DNA of 41,000 nt from DAOMFM01 sp035429825 (GCA_044224215.1 JBGAKX010000026.1:1-41000), one strand, 5' to 3'. Numbered from the stretch's first letter, positions 18,745 through 31,117 are shown. The notes: a model not told the origin generated them from the letters alone. Made by a program: numbers and translations.

Positions 18745-19914
18745 ATGACACACACCATCGAACGACGCGACTTCGTCAGGGGACTGTTTGCCCTGCCGGC
18801 GTTCGCAGTCATCGCATCGACTGCACGTCCGCTGTTCGGCGCCGAATCCGCCGCACGGACGCTCGTCGTCGTGCACCTGGCAGGCGGAAACGACGGACTG
18901 AATACCGTCATCCCGATCCACGACCCGAACTACGCTCGCCTTCGGCCCGCACTTTCGCTCGCCGCGCGCGACACGCTTGCGATCGACGGCCAGATGGCGT
19001 TGCACCCGGGTCTCGGCGGGTTCAAGAAGCTGTACGACTCTGGTCAGCTCGCAATCGTGCAGGGTGTCGGCTATCCGAGTCCTGACTTCTCGCACTTTCG
19101 GGCGACGGAGATCTGGGAGGCGGGCGATCCAAACGGGGGAGTATCGGGATGGATCGGGCGCTTTCTGGATGAGACGCGCGAGCGGCGCGGGCTCAGAGCC
19201 GTCGCGCTCAGCAACGAGCAACCGCCGCTCGCGCTTGCCTCGTCGTCGTCGCCGCCGGTCACCATCGATGATCCGCGCGACTTCACGCTCCCGGCGAACG
19301 CCGGAATGCTGCGCACGATGTACGCCGACTCGGCACGACAGGGCGGCACACGCGCCGTCGTCGGCGAGGCCGGGCTCGAGACGTTCGACGCCGCGTCAAA
19401 GATCTCGAATCTGCGCCAGGGGTCGAGCGCCGGCTATCCTCCGGGAGAGTTGTCCACGGATCTGCGCCGCACTGCCGAGCTGATCGGATCGGGCATCGGC
19501 ATCGAGGTCGTGCACCTGTCGTTCGGCGGGTTCGATACCCACGTGAACCAGCTCGGGAAACACAACCAGCTGCTTACGCAGCTCGGAAACGCGTTCGCCG
19601 CGTTCCAGGAGGACCTCCGTCGGCGCGGATTGTCGAAGCAGGTCGCGAGCGTGATCTTCTCCGAATTCGGCCGGCGGCCCGCCGAGAACTTCGGCGGCGG
19701 CACGGATCACGGATCCGCAGGCCCCGTGTTCGTCATCGCCGACGGCGTTCGCGCCGGCCTGCACGGACAGGCGCCATCGCTCGCGTCGCTCGACAACGGC
19801 AACCTCGTGTTCACGACCGACTTCCGGTCGATCTACGCGGGACTCGTTCGTGATTGCCTGAGGGCGGATCCCCGTGCGGTCGTGCCCGGCGCCGTGCCGC
19901 TCGCGCTGTTCTGA
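18745..19914 (+). CDS. DUF1501 family Tat-exported protein (first pair)
   Basis: The 389-residue protein starts with a twin-arginine leader (ERRDFVRG followed by a hydrophobic stretch), indicating folded export. Family motifs are VHLAGGNDGLNTVIP, FGGFDTHVNQ, SEFGRRPAEN and GTDHGSAGP. These recall the metal-binding core of the alkaline-phosphatase/sulfatase superfamily, to which DUF1501 is distantly related, so a periplasmic hydrolase is plausible but not shown. It follows its DUF1800 partner by 17 bases and precedes the LTxxQ repeat gene by 22 bases, so the three are probably one transcript. Confidence 0.88.
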   Translation: MTHTIERRDFVRGLFALPAFAVIASTARPLFGAESAARTLVVVHLAGGNDGLNTVIPIHDPNYARLRPALSLAARDTLAIDGQMALHPGLGGFKKLYDSGQLAIVQGVGYPSPDFSHFRATEIWEAGDPNGGVSGWIGRFLDETRERRGLRAVALSNEQPPLALASSSSPPVTIDDPRDFTLPANAGMLRTMYADSARQGGTRAVVGEAGLETFDAASKISNLRQGSSAGYPPGELSTDLRRTAELIGSGIGIEVVHLSFGGFDTHVNQLGKHNQLLTQLGNAFAAFQEDLRRRGLSKQVASVIFSEFGRRPAENFGGGTDHGSAGPVFVIADGVRAGLHGQAPSLASLDNGNLVFTTDFRSIYAGLVRDCLRADPRAVVPGAVPLALF

Positions 19915-19936
19915 GGCCCCCTTACTGTAAACCGTT

Positions 19937-21151
19937 ATGATCAAACGACTTGTGATATCGCTTCTCGCCGCGCTCGTGCTGTCGCCGGTCGCGGGATTTG
20001 GCGTGCAACGCCTTGCAAACCGGTTCGATCGCCTGGGCGGGGACATGCCGCGGCCGGCGCAGATCTGGCGTGTCACGAGCCTCTCGCTCGATCAGCGCAA
20101 GAAGCTCGCCGAGCTGCAATTTGCGCTGATGCGTGAGTTTCGCGATACGCGTGACGCCGCCGGGGACCGCCGCCAGGTGTTCGCTCGACTGAGGGACGTG
20201 CAGACGCAGGTGAAGTCGATCGTCACGCCTGCGCAGCTCGACGAGGCGCGTGCAAAGCCGGACGGACCGCTCGCTCCGGAGGAGTGGATCTACTACCCGA
20301 TCACGGCGCTGACGGGTCTTGCGCCCGAACGCCGCGCCAAACTCGACACCGTATTCGCGTCGCTCGCCCCCGAGATTCGCGCGGGTGCCGGACAGTTCAG
20401 GGATCGCGACGTCGCGGACGACCCGGGCGACGGCGCGCGCGAACGCCGGCTCGCGTTGTTCGAGGTGGTAGGCGCGTTGCTGACCGAGGACCAGATGATC
20501 GCGGTGAAGCAGTTTCTTCCGAAGGGTGTACGGTCGGCCGGTCTGCGCGAGCGCGTGGTCTACCGGTTGCCGACGCTGACGCTCGAGCAGGAGGCCCAGG
20601 CGCGCGCGATCTTTGCAGCGCTCGACGACGAGACGGCGGCGGACCGCGCCCGCCAGAAGGCGCTTCAGAACGAGTTGAAGGATGGAACGTCGGGCGATCG
20701 CCAGGCGATGCGTGACGAGCGGCGCCAGGTCGAGGAGCGGATTTCGAAGCGAGAGACGGCGGCGTACGCGGAGCTCGAGAAGGTGCTCACGCCGGAGCAG
20801 CAGAAGCAGCTCGCGTCCGAGCGGCCCGGGCCGCCGCAGCCGATCGTGTTCAGGCCGGAGGCGATCCGGAGCCTGAACCTGACCGCGGACCAGCAGGCGA
20901 CGCTGCGTGCGGCCTTTGGCACGTTCATGCGCGAGACGGTCGACGAGCGGCAGGATGCGGGCGCGCTGCGCGAGAAGATCAAGGGGAGCGATCCGCAGTC
21001 GCTCGAGATGGCAGGCGTCCGGGACGAGCTGCGCAAGGCGTCGGTCGTGCTCGAGGCCGGCCGGGATCGATTGACGCGACTGGTCGCCGACACGCTGACG
21101 GGAGAGCAGCTGGCCGAGCTCGTCCGGCGGGCGAGTGTGAAGAAGTCGTAG
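19937..21151 (+). CDS. Periplasmic protein with four tandem Spy/CpxP-like LTxxQ units
   Basis: The 404-residue protein has a signal peptide (about 1-22) and is otherwise charged and helical. LTxxQ-type motifs recur at residues 49 (LSLDQ), 96 (VTPAQ), 128 (LAPER, degenerate), 182 (LTEDQ), 214 (LTLEQ), 284 (LTPEQ), 315 (LTADQ) and 387 (LTGEQ). They fall into four pairs with 47-72 residues within a pair. Spy and CpxP, periplasmic chaperone and stress proteins of about 140-165 residues, each have one such pair, so this looks like four units in a chain. A holdase-like or adaptor role for the neighbouring exported proteins is inference. No Shine-Dalgarno is visible; TACTGT lies eight bases before the ATG. 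Confidence 0.72.
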   Translation: MIKRLVISLLAALVLSPVAGFGVQRLANRFDRLGGDMPRPAQIWRVTSLSLDQRKKLAELQFALMREFRDTRDAAGDRRQVFARLRDVQTQVKSIVTPAQLDEARAKPDGPLAPEEWIYYPITALTGLAPERRAKLDTVFASLAPEIRAGAGQFRDRDVADDPGDGARERRLALFEVVGALLTEDQMIAVKQFLPKGVRSAGLRERVVYRLPTLTLEQEAQARAIFAALDDETAADRARQKALQNELKDGTSGDRQAMRDERRQVEERISKRETAAYAELEKVLTPEQQKQLASERPGPPQPIVFRPEAIRSLNLTADQQATLRAAFGTFMRETVDERQDAGALREKIKGSDPQSLEMAGVRDELRKASVVLEAGRDRLTRLVADTLTGEQLAELVRRASVKKS

Positions 21152-21458
21152 GAGCGGTCGTCGGGGACTTCGAATTGGCTCGTGAAAAGGCCGCGAAAGC
21201 GTGCTTCGCCCGGGCACCCCGAAGGGGTGCGGGACAATAGCCGGGGGTCGAGGAGCGCGCAGCGCGACGACGACCCCCGGTCGCCACGCGAGTATCGTCC
21301 CGACCCTGTAAGGGTCGGGCAGCCACGCGCAGGACGACCCCTACAGGGTCGTCAGGTCTTTCATAAGGAATCGGGGTCATCGTCGCTTCGCTCCTCGACC
21401 CCCGGCTATTATTCGCGACCGCTTCGCGGTCAATGGCGGCCCGATCAAGCGGCGAGGC
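21152..21458. other. Non-coding hairpin cluster between convergent operons
   Basis: These 307 bases contain no convincing gene. They hold at least five inverted repeats: GCACCCC/GGGGTGC (21214-21230), CCGGGGGTCG/CGACCCCCGG (21241-21280), CCCGACCCT/AGGGTCGGG (21299-21319), GACGACCC/GGGTCGTC (21333-21353) and GACCGC/GCGGTC (21417-21431). An exact 22-base inverted pair (21236-21257 with 21389-21410) encloses the middle hairpins. Strong stems between two convergent gene sets would stop transcription from both sides. The elaborate nested layout looks more like a palindromic repeat element than a simple terminator. Confidence 0.85.
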
Positions 21459-22697
21459 TTACAAGAACCCCAGATCCTCGAACGACCCCCCAAGCACCGG
21501 CTCGGGATCCGTATCCATCCAGTGCCTGAGCACCGTCGCATAGACCGCCCGGAAGTCGATCTCATGAATCAGGTTGTAGTTATCGTCGAGGTCCGTGAGA
21601 CTCGGATGATCGCCGAAGATCCCGCCGCGAACTGCGTTTCCAAGCACGAACAGCGGCGCGGCCGTCCCGTGATCCGTTCCAAAGCTCTCGTTGTCGTTCA
21701 CGCGCCGCCCGAACTCCGAAAACGTCATGACGAGCAGGTCGTCGCCCCGGCCGTGCGCAACCATGTCCTGGTAGAACGCCGACAGTCCGTCCGACAGGTA
21801 GGTCAGCAGCCGCTGATGGTCCGGTTTCTGGTTGGCGTGGGTGTCGAACGATCCGAAGCTCGTGTAGTAGATGTCGGTGCCCAGGTCGGTCGCGCTGAGC
21901 TGAGCGATCTTGAGCAGGCTCTGGCTGAACGGGTCGGCGGCGTACGTCGCGCCGGGCACGTAGTTCGTCGCCGCCTGTGACACCGTCGCCGAAGACGACG
22001 ATGCGGCAAGGCCCGTGTTCGCGATGAAATCGAGCGTCGTACGGCCGTCGCGCACGTCGTCGTAGAGTCCCCCGAATGCAGTGTTCCTTGCGGCGACGTC
22101 CTCGGGGTGCACCGGGTCGGTGCCGATCGCGTAGTTCTCGAATGACTCGATCGACGCGACACCCGTCGACACCGCCGTCGACAACGTCACGGGAGTCTCG
22201 TAACCGATCGAGATCGCGTCGAGTTGCATTCCCTGGGGCGTGCCCGCGCTCGACTCGTCGAGGTACCGTCCGAGCCAGCCCGTCGACGAAATCGTGTCGG
22301 GCGCCGCCGTCTGCCAAATCTCGGTCGACCGGAAGTGCGACAGGTCGGGGTTCGGATAGCCGACGCCCTGCACGATCGCAAGGCGGTTCTGGTCGTACAG
22401 CGTCTTGAGCCCGAGGAGATTGGGATGCAGACCGACCGTCTCGTTCAGTTCGAGTACCGTGTTTCGCGGGACGCCGATTCTGGGCCGCAGGCTGTAGTAC
22501 CTCTGATCCGCGTACGGCACGACGGTATTGAGCCCGTCGTTGCCGCCAGCCATCTCGACGATGACGAGCAGCTTTCGTCCCGGCGTCGCTGCGCGCACGA
22601 TCGACGAACTGTTTCCGAGCAGGATCCTCGGCGCGATGAGCCCAGCACCGACAAAGGTGACGCCGCGGCGGATGAACTGTCGTCTGGTCTGTGCCAC
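21459..22697 (-). CDS. DUF1501 family Tat-exported protein (second pair)
   Basis: The 412-residue protein has a twin-arginine leader (TRRQFIRRG then a hydrophobic stretch) and the family motifs VEMAGGNDGLNTVVP, FGSFDTHANQ, SEFGRRVNDNE and GTDHGTAAP. It is clearly homologous to the plus-strand DUF1501 protein, with an extra Ser/Ala-rich region around residue 220. I start at the GTG at 22697 because AGGAGG sits five bases upstream and overlaps the TAA of the DUF1800 gene (TAAGGAGG), a coupled arrangement. The activity is unknown, as for the family. Confidence 0.88.
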   Translation of the reverse strand: MAQTRRQFIRRGVTFVGAGLIAPRILLGNSSSIVRAATPGRKLLVIVEMAGGNDGLNTVVPYADQRYYSLRPRIGVPRNTVLELNETVGLHPNLLGLKTLYDQNRLAIVQGVGYPNPDLSHFRSTEIWQTAAPDTISSTGWLGRYLDESSAGTPQGMQLDAISIGYETPVTLSTAVSTGVASIESFENYAIGTDPVHPEDVAARNTAFGGLYDDVRDGRTTLDFIANTGLAASSSSATVSQAATNYVPGATYAADPFSQSLLKIAQLSATDLGTDIYYTSFGSFDTHANQKPDHQRLLTYLSDGLSAFYQDMVAHGRGDDLLVMTFSEFGRRVNDNESFGTDHGTAAPLFVLGNAVRGGIFGDHPSLTDLDDNYNLIHEIDFRAVYATVLRHWMDTDPEPVLGGSFEDLGFL

Positions 22698-22702
22698 CTG
22701 CG

Positions 22703-22708
22703 CCTCCT
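22703..22708 (-). promoter_or_regulatory. Ribosome-binding site fixing the DUF1501 GTG start
   Basis: On the minus strand AGGAGG lies immediately after (and shares context with) the TAA of the upstream DUF1800 gene, five bases before the GTG at 22697. It decides this GTG over a start 28 codons upstream, which would overlap the DUF1800 gene. Confidence 0.75.
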
Positions 22709-24387
22709 TAGTGAGAGATGTCGACCGGGTCCGACTGGCCACGATCCGGGTTCTGAACAACCAGCGTCGCGGACCGTCCAACCGGCAGCAGCGCGCCGAG
22801 CGTGACGCCTCCGGGCGTGCTGATGACCTTCTTTCCCACGATCCACTTCGTCGGCTTCTTTGCCGAAAGAACGAAGACCTCGGTGCCCGAGATCTCGTCG
22901 CCGGTGACTCGCACCGTGGCGCCAGGCTGGATGTTCGACCCGGACGCTCCGAGCACGAGCTTGCCGTTCTTGAGCAGGGGCGCCACGATGACGGGCCTCA
23001 CGACACCTGCGTCGGGCCCCTTCAGGTTCGCCTGGTACTCGGCCGTCGACAGCAACAGCGCCAGAAGCCCGCGCACCTTCGAGTCGATGGACTCGGTCGT
23101 GAGCACGAATTCGCCGAGCGAACCGTCCCGTTGCGTTCGCAGGTAGTCGACCAATCGGCGGCGCGCGGCCGTTCCCACGTCGAGCGGCCCGAGCAACGAT
23201 GCGAGCGCGTCGACGACCTGCTCGGCCGTGGTCGCGTTCGCCCGGGCGAGGAGCGTCGCGACGTCGACAAGCTGGTATCCGGGACCGCGAATGGTCGCGA
23301 CGCTGTTCGTGAAGTTGTAACGGGCAATGAGCGTGGATGTGTTGATCCACTTGCGACCGCCGTCCCAACCCTTGACGTTCGGGGGGAAGAACAGCGTCTG
23401 GCCCATGATGAACGTGTTGTAGATGAAGAACCGGAAATCACGATACTCGACGATGTCGCGCGACGCCTCGAGCGACCTCAGCGTGCCGACGTACATCTCG
23501 AGCGGGCTCTTGATCTGCTCGTCGGTTGCGGTCGGCGCATAGAACTCGTCGGAGAGAAACAGCTCGCGAAGCATCTCGCGGATCGAATGGCTGTTCGCGG
23601 CATATGCCGCGACCATACGGTCGCGGACCGCGACGGGCGGTTCGCCGGCGGCAAAGAAGCGCCACAGCTTCCGCGCGATGAACGGCGCGCACGCCGGCGA
23701 GTCAGCCAGGATCGTGCAGACGTCGAGCCCGTCCTCGATTCCGCGTCCCGCCGGGATCGAGTGGCCGAGGACGGTCTTTGCGTCGGTGTCGTGGATGCCG
23801 GCGATGAAGGCGAATGCGGTGCCCCGGTAGCTCCAGCCGGTGAAGCATCGGGCGACCTCGCGGATGTCCTCCTGCGTGTAGTTGCCGATGCCGAGCGAGA
23901 ACAGCTCCATCACCTCGCGCGCGTAGTTCTCGTTCGGGGCCTCCTTGACCGAGAACGCGTTGTCGAGCCAGAACAGCATTGCCGGGTCGCGCGAGATCTC
24001 GACGAGCAACGTGCGGAAATCGCCGATGCCGCGCTGCCTCAGCAGCTGGTTCTGCGAGTACATGAAGCCGGTGTCGTTGACCTTTGCGAACGACGTCGCA
24101 AAGTGACCGTGCCAGAACAGCGTCAGCTTCTCTTCGAGCGGCCGCGCGGTGTACAGCATCCTGTACACCCACCAGTAGTACAGGTTGAAAATGTCGTCGA
24201 GATCGAGGTTGAGTTGCGTAAGCCGCGTCTCGAGCGCCGAATTATCGATCGACTCGAAATCGACAAGCCGCGAGACCGCATCCTGCTGGCCGAGCGCCAC
24301 GCATTCCTCCACCTCCGCGGCGGTCGGGCCAAAACCCGCCCGACGAAGCAGATAGGCCGCGTTGGAGGTGGTCCACGGAACGGCCAC
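22708..24387 (-). CDS. DUF1800 family protein with C-terminal TIG-like domain (second pair)
   Basis: The 559-residue protein has the DUF1800 landmarks YLLRRAGFGPT, KLTLFWHGHFATS, NENYAREVMELFSLG, FTGWSYRG and GQTLFFPPNVKGWDGG. The last 90 or so residues (from PVIVAPLLKNGKLVLGASG onward) form a beta-rich IPT/TIG-like domain missing from the first DUF1800 protein. The start is a GTG at 24387, preceded at six bases by GAGGAGGAG. The DUF1501 partner begins ten bases after its stop. The added Ig-like domain may hold a partner or surface ligand; this is inference. Confidence 0.88.
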   Translation of the reverse strand: MAVPWTTSNAAYLLRRAGFGPTAAEVEECVALGQQDAVSRLVDFESIDNSALETRLTQLNLDLDDIFNLYYWWVYRMLYTARPLEEKLTLFWHGHFATSFAKVNDTGFMYSQNQLLRQRGIGDFRTLLVEISRDPAMLFWLDNAFSVKEAPNENYAREVMELFSLGIGNYTQEDIREVARCFTGWSYRGTAFAFIAGIHDTDAKTVLGHSIPAGRGIEDGLDVCTILADSPACAPFIARKLWRFFAAGEPPVAVRDRMVAAYAANSHSIREMLRELFLSDEFYAPTATDEQIKSPLEMYVGTLRSLEASRDIVEYRDFRFFIYNTFIMGQTLFFPPNVKGWDGGRKWINTSTLIARYNFTNSVATIRGPGYQLVDVATLLARANATTAEQVVDALASLLGPLDVGTAARRRLVDYLRTQRDGSLGEFVLTTESIDSKVRGLLALLLSTAEYQANLKGPDAGVVRPVIVAPLLKNGKLVLGASGSNIQPGATVRVTGDEISGTEVFVLSAKKPTKWIVGKKVISTPGGVTLGALLPVGRSATLVVQNPDRGQSDPVDISH

Positions 24388-24393
24388 GCTGGG

Positions 24394-24402
24394 CTCCTCC
24401 TC
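24394..24402 (-). promoter_or_regulatory. Strong ribosome-binding site for the second DUF1800 gene
   Basis: GAGGAGGAG on the minus strand lies six bases before the GTG at 24387 and supports that non-ATG start. Confidence 0.7.
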
Positions 24403-24444
24403 GGACTGTTCGCGCCGATGACGTCGCGCGCTGGGCGCGAGGCA

Positions 24445-24789
24445 TTACTCGATGATCGTGTGATCGGCCTCGCGAAGATCGAATGCGTTGAGCGCCGCGA
24501 TGGCAGCCGTCAGCTGCTGCACCTCGGTACGGAACGTGTCCGCGTCCTCGCCGTCGCCTTCGATCGGAGTCGCTCCCAGCCTTTCGGCAATCGGTTTGAC
24601 CGCATGCACGACCGCGTCGAGTCGCGACGCGCGAGAGATCAGCCCAAGGGCGATGACGAACTGGGCGTTGACGCGCTCGGGGGTCTCTCCGTGCTGCAGC
24701 GGCATCGCCGAGCCGGTGGCTACCGCGCTGGCTGCGCGGAGAAGCAGCTTCTGGATATTCGCGGTATCCTGCGAAACGCTGTTGCTCAT
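24445..24789 (-). CDS. Unrecognised 114-residue helical protein
   Basis: I do not recognise this protein. It is mostly alpha-helical by composition, Ala-rich, with no signal peptide, no cysteines and an acidic stretch near residues 77-83. The start at 24789 is well supported: AGGAGG lies four bases upstream, and a promoter-like TTGTCG-17-TATACT lies before that. The frame continues upstream but without a ribosome-binding site. It is the first gene of the set leading into the second DUF1800/DUF1501 pair, 57 bases ahead of DUF1800, so a supporting role there is possible. Confidence 0.65.
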   Translation of the reverse strand: MSNSVSQDTANIQKLLLRAASAVATGSAMPLQHGETPERVNAQFVIALGLISRASRLDAVVHAVKPIAERLGATPIEGDGEDADTFRTEVQQLTAAIAALNAFDLREADHTIIE

Positions 24790-24828
24790 CAATCCTCCTG
24801 CGGCGGGGGCGCGGGGCGTTGTTCGCTG

Positions 24829-24857
24829 AGTATACGGAAACGCGGAATCCGCGACAA
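24829..24857 (-). promoter_or_regulatory. Promoter of the second DUF1800/DUF1501 operon
   Basis: On the minus strand TTGTCG (24857-24852; four of six to TTGACA), a 17-base spacer and TATACT (24834-24829; five of six to TATAAT) precede the 114-residue protein gene. The leader would be about 33 bases and includes AGGAGG. Confidence 0.45.
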
Positions 24858-25040
24858 CCGGTACGCGTTGGCGGTATTGAAGCCTTGTGGCGCCTCGGTG
24901 TACCGCAGAGCGCGCCTTTGCTAGTATCGGGCACACAGCGTTGACGGCGTCACGGCAGGTCTGAGATGCGCAACGCTGCCCGCACAAACCCGGCTGGACG
25001 AGCGCAGCGACTCTTCGGAGCAGTCGCGCAGAGGGACACA

Positions 25041-27083
<2,043 letters not shown>

Positions 27084-27106
27084 GCGTCCGACGGGTTGCG
27101 GAGCGG

Positions 27107-28276
27107 TCACGCAAGACCGGCCGCACTGCGGACGAGGTCGCGCTTGAGCGTGACATAGCTCTGCTCGCCGCCAAGCGCTCGCCGCATCACGCGGCGCACG
27201 CCGCCGTGCACGCGCGAGAACTGGATCGCCCGGTCGACAAACGTCCCGCCAAGGAACCGGCCCCTGTAGAACCGGTTGTAGTACCGCGATGCGGCCGCGA
27301 GGTCCTCGCCGAAATCCGCTCGCCACGCACGGGCATACTCTGCAGTATCGCCGCCCGCGACGATAGTTCGCGCGAACAGCTCGCCCGAGCGGATGGCGTA
27401 GTAGATCCCCTCACCGGTGATCGGGTCCACAAACCCGGCGGCGTCGCCGATCAGCGCCCAATCGGGACCCGTCGTTACGAGCTCCGGCCATGCCTCGGGC
27501 GTAAGCATAGGCACCTTGGCCCCAAAGAATGCGAGGTCCCCAACCGGTGTCGCGCCGCCGTAATAGTCGGCCATCACGTCGTGCAGTCGACTCTTCAACT
27601 CGGCCGCGGGGCGTTCGTTCAGGCGGTTGAACGTCCCGAAGTTGATGTGATCGGTGCGCGGAAATCTCCAGATGTATCCCGAGAAATCGGCCGGAAAGTC
27701 GATCAGCACGGATCCGGGATCCGGATCGGCAGTGTTGACCGGGCCGTTGTACCCGACGGTGAGCGCGACGTCCTGCGGCCGGAACCTGCCGGCGAGCTCG
27801 CGCCGGACGATGCTGCCCGCGCCGTCAGCGCCGACGAGCAGGTCGGCATGCCACGCACCCGATCTGGTGCCGAGAAGCCATCCGCCGCCGTCGCGACGTT
27901 CGAACTTCGTCACCGCTTCGGCGACGAGCTCGGCGCCAGCAGAGCGCGCATTGGCGAGCATCAGCCCGTTGAGCCGTTCGCGCGCGTACACGCGGAACGG
28001 GCGGTCGAGCACGAGGTCGAGCCTTGCACGTGACGGGCCGACGAGCGTGATGCGCTCGATCTCGCGCGACGGCCACGCGGGGTTGTCGAGCAGAAAGCCG
28101 TACCGTTCGAGCGCGCGCGAGGTCACGCCACCGCCGCATGGCTTCTCCCACGCGCCTTTCGGATCGAAGAGCGTTATCGCGAAACCCGCGCTGGCGAGAT
28201 GTTCGGCGGCGAACGCCCCGGCCGGTCCCGCGCCGACGATCGCAATGCGCGATCCGCTGGCGTAACGCGCGGGCAC
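27107..28276 (-). CDS. Geranylgeranyl-reductase-family FAD oxidoreductase
   Basis: The 389-residue flavoprotein has the dinucleotide-binding GAGPAG at 15-20, an early CGGGV, and a late FAD motif LIGDAAGFVDPITGEGIYYA. This combination is typical of the geranylgeranyl reductase/digeranylgeranylglycerophospholipid reductase family, which saturates isoprenoid chains or reduces related lipids. Other members act as oxidases or halogenases of unknown substrates, so the substrate is left open. The GTG start lies two bases after the stop of purN, so the two are probably co-transcribed. It ends convergent to the kinase gene, 23 bases away. Confidence 0.85.
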   Translation of the reverse strand: MPARYASGSRIAIVGAGPAGAFAAEHLASAGFAITLFDPKGAWEKPCGGGVTSRALERYGFLLDNPAWPSREIERITLVGPSRARLDLVLDRPFRVYARERLNGLMLANARSAGAELVAEAVTKFERRDGGGWLLGTRSGAWHADLLVGADGAGSIVRRELAGRFRPQDVALTVGYNGPVNTADPDPGSVLIDFPADFSGYIWRFPRTDHINFGTFNRLNERPAAELKSRLHDVMADYYGGATPVGDLAFFGAKVPMLTPEAWPELVTTGPDWALIGDAAGFVDPITGEGIYYAIRSGELFARTIVAGGDTAEYARAWRADFGEDLAAASRYYNRFYRGRFLGGTFVDRAIQFSRVHGGVRRVMRRALGGEQSYVTLKRDLVRSAAGLA

Positions 28277-28278
28277 GG

Positions 28279-28890
28279 TCAGTCGCCGGCCGACACGGGT
28301 ACGACGACTCGCCCTTCGATTCGGACGAGCCCGGCCGCGACAAGTCGGACCGCCTCGGGGTATGCAAGATGCTCTTCGCGAAGTATCCGCTCGGACAGCG
28401 TCTCCTCGGTATCGGACGGATCGACCGGGACGGCGTGCTGCAGGATGATCGGGCCGTGGTCGAGCTCTTCGTCGACAAAGTGGACGGTGCAGCCCGACAG
28501 ACGGACGCCGTATTCGAGCGCCTGGCCCTGTGCGCCGAGACCGGGAAAGGCCGGGAGCAGCGACGGGTGGATGTTCAGGATGGCGTTCGGATATGTCTGG
28601 ATGAACCAGTGGCTCAGCAACCTCATGTAGCCGGCGAGGCAGACCAGGTCGACGCCGCGTTCCGACAGGGCTTCGTGCATGCGGCGATCGTGTTCTTCGC
28701 GGGTCGCGCCGCGGTGGTCGATCGTGATGGCTTCGACTCCGCGTTCACGTGCGCGCTCGAGACCTGCGGCGTTCGGAACGTTGCTGATGACGAGGCCGGC
28801 GCGTGCGTCGATTCGACCGTCGGCGACGGCGTCGAGAATCGCCTCCATGTTCGAGCCGCGGCCCGAGATGAGAATGCCGAGCGTTCGCAT
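28279..28890 (-). CDS. purN: Phosphoribosylglycinamide formyltransferase PurN
   Basis: It transfers a formyl group from 10-formyltetrahydrofolate to GAR, the third step of purine synthesis. The 203-residue protein has GRGSN near the start and NIHPSLLPAFPG with Asn106 and His108. Asp144 in DEELDHGP completes the catalytic set, and all three numbers coincide with those of the E. coli enzyme. I start at the ATG at 28890; a TTG at 28929 would add 13 residues. No Shine-Dalgarno is visible, and TACGAT lies nine bases before the ATG. purF and purM are 6-9 kb away on the same strand, separated by plus-strand genes. Confidence 0.95.
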   Translation of the reverse strand: MRTLGILISGRGSNMEAILDAVADGRIDARAGLVISNVPNAAGLERARERGVEAITIDHRGATREEHDRRMHEALSERGVDLVCLAGYMRLLSHWFIQTYPNAILNIHPSLLPAFPGLGAQGQALEYGVRLSGCTVHFVDEELDHGPIILQHAVPVDPSDTEETLSERILREEHLAYPEAVRLVAAGLVRIEGRVVVPVSAGD

Positions 28891-28899
28891 GAGGGGAGC

Positions 28900-28929
28900 A
28901 TCGTAGCGACCGGCGGACGGAATGGGCAA
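28900..28929 (-). promoter_or_regulatory. Possible purN promoter, near-leaderless
   Basis: On the minus strand TTGCCC (28929-28924), an 18-base spacer and TACGAT (28905-28900; four of six) lie nine bases before the ATG at 28890. It faces away from the promoter-like element of the M1 peptidase gene. Confidence 0.3.
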
Positions 28930-28943
28930 GGTGAGCGTAAGGT

Positions 28944-29036
28944 CTCACGCAAAGCCGCAGAGAAACGCAAAGACGCACAGTCCAGAATGGATGAGTCTCT
29001 TAGCGGCTTTGCGTTTCCTTGCGTCTTTGCGCTTGA
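28944..29036. repeat. TTTGCGTC-family inverted repeat, diverged copy
   Basis: The left arm 28944-28980 and the right arm 29000-29036 are imperfect reverse complements built from the same words as the 8.3 kb copy (GCAAAGACGCA and GCGTCTTTGC, with GCAAAGCCGC variants). It occupies most of the 191-base divergent gap between purN and the M1 peptidase gene, ending just before the latter's predicted promoter. Confidence 0.75.
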
Positions 29037-29043
29037 TTCCTGC

Positions 29044-29072
29044 TTCACCTCCCGGCCAAACAACCGTACTAT
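29044..29072 (+). promoter_or_regulatory. Predicted promoter of the M1 peptidase gene, leaderless
   Basis: TTCACC (29044-29049; four of six to TTGACA), a 17-base spacer and TACTAT (29067-29072; five of six to TATAAT). The ATG is nine bases after the -10, so the transcript would begin at or beside the start codon. No Shine-Dalgarno is present. Confidence 0.45.
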
Positions 29073-29081
29073 GCCGCCATC

Positions 29082-31100
<2,019 letters not shown>

Positions 31101-31117
31101 GGAAGGCGGACAAACGA

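Noticed and set aside
22528..24924. A 798-codon open frame on the plus strand
   Set aside because: It mirrors the second DUF1800 gene, which has clear family motifs and a strong ribosome-binding site; the antisense product has low-complexity charged composition.
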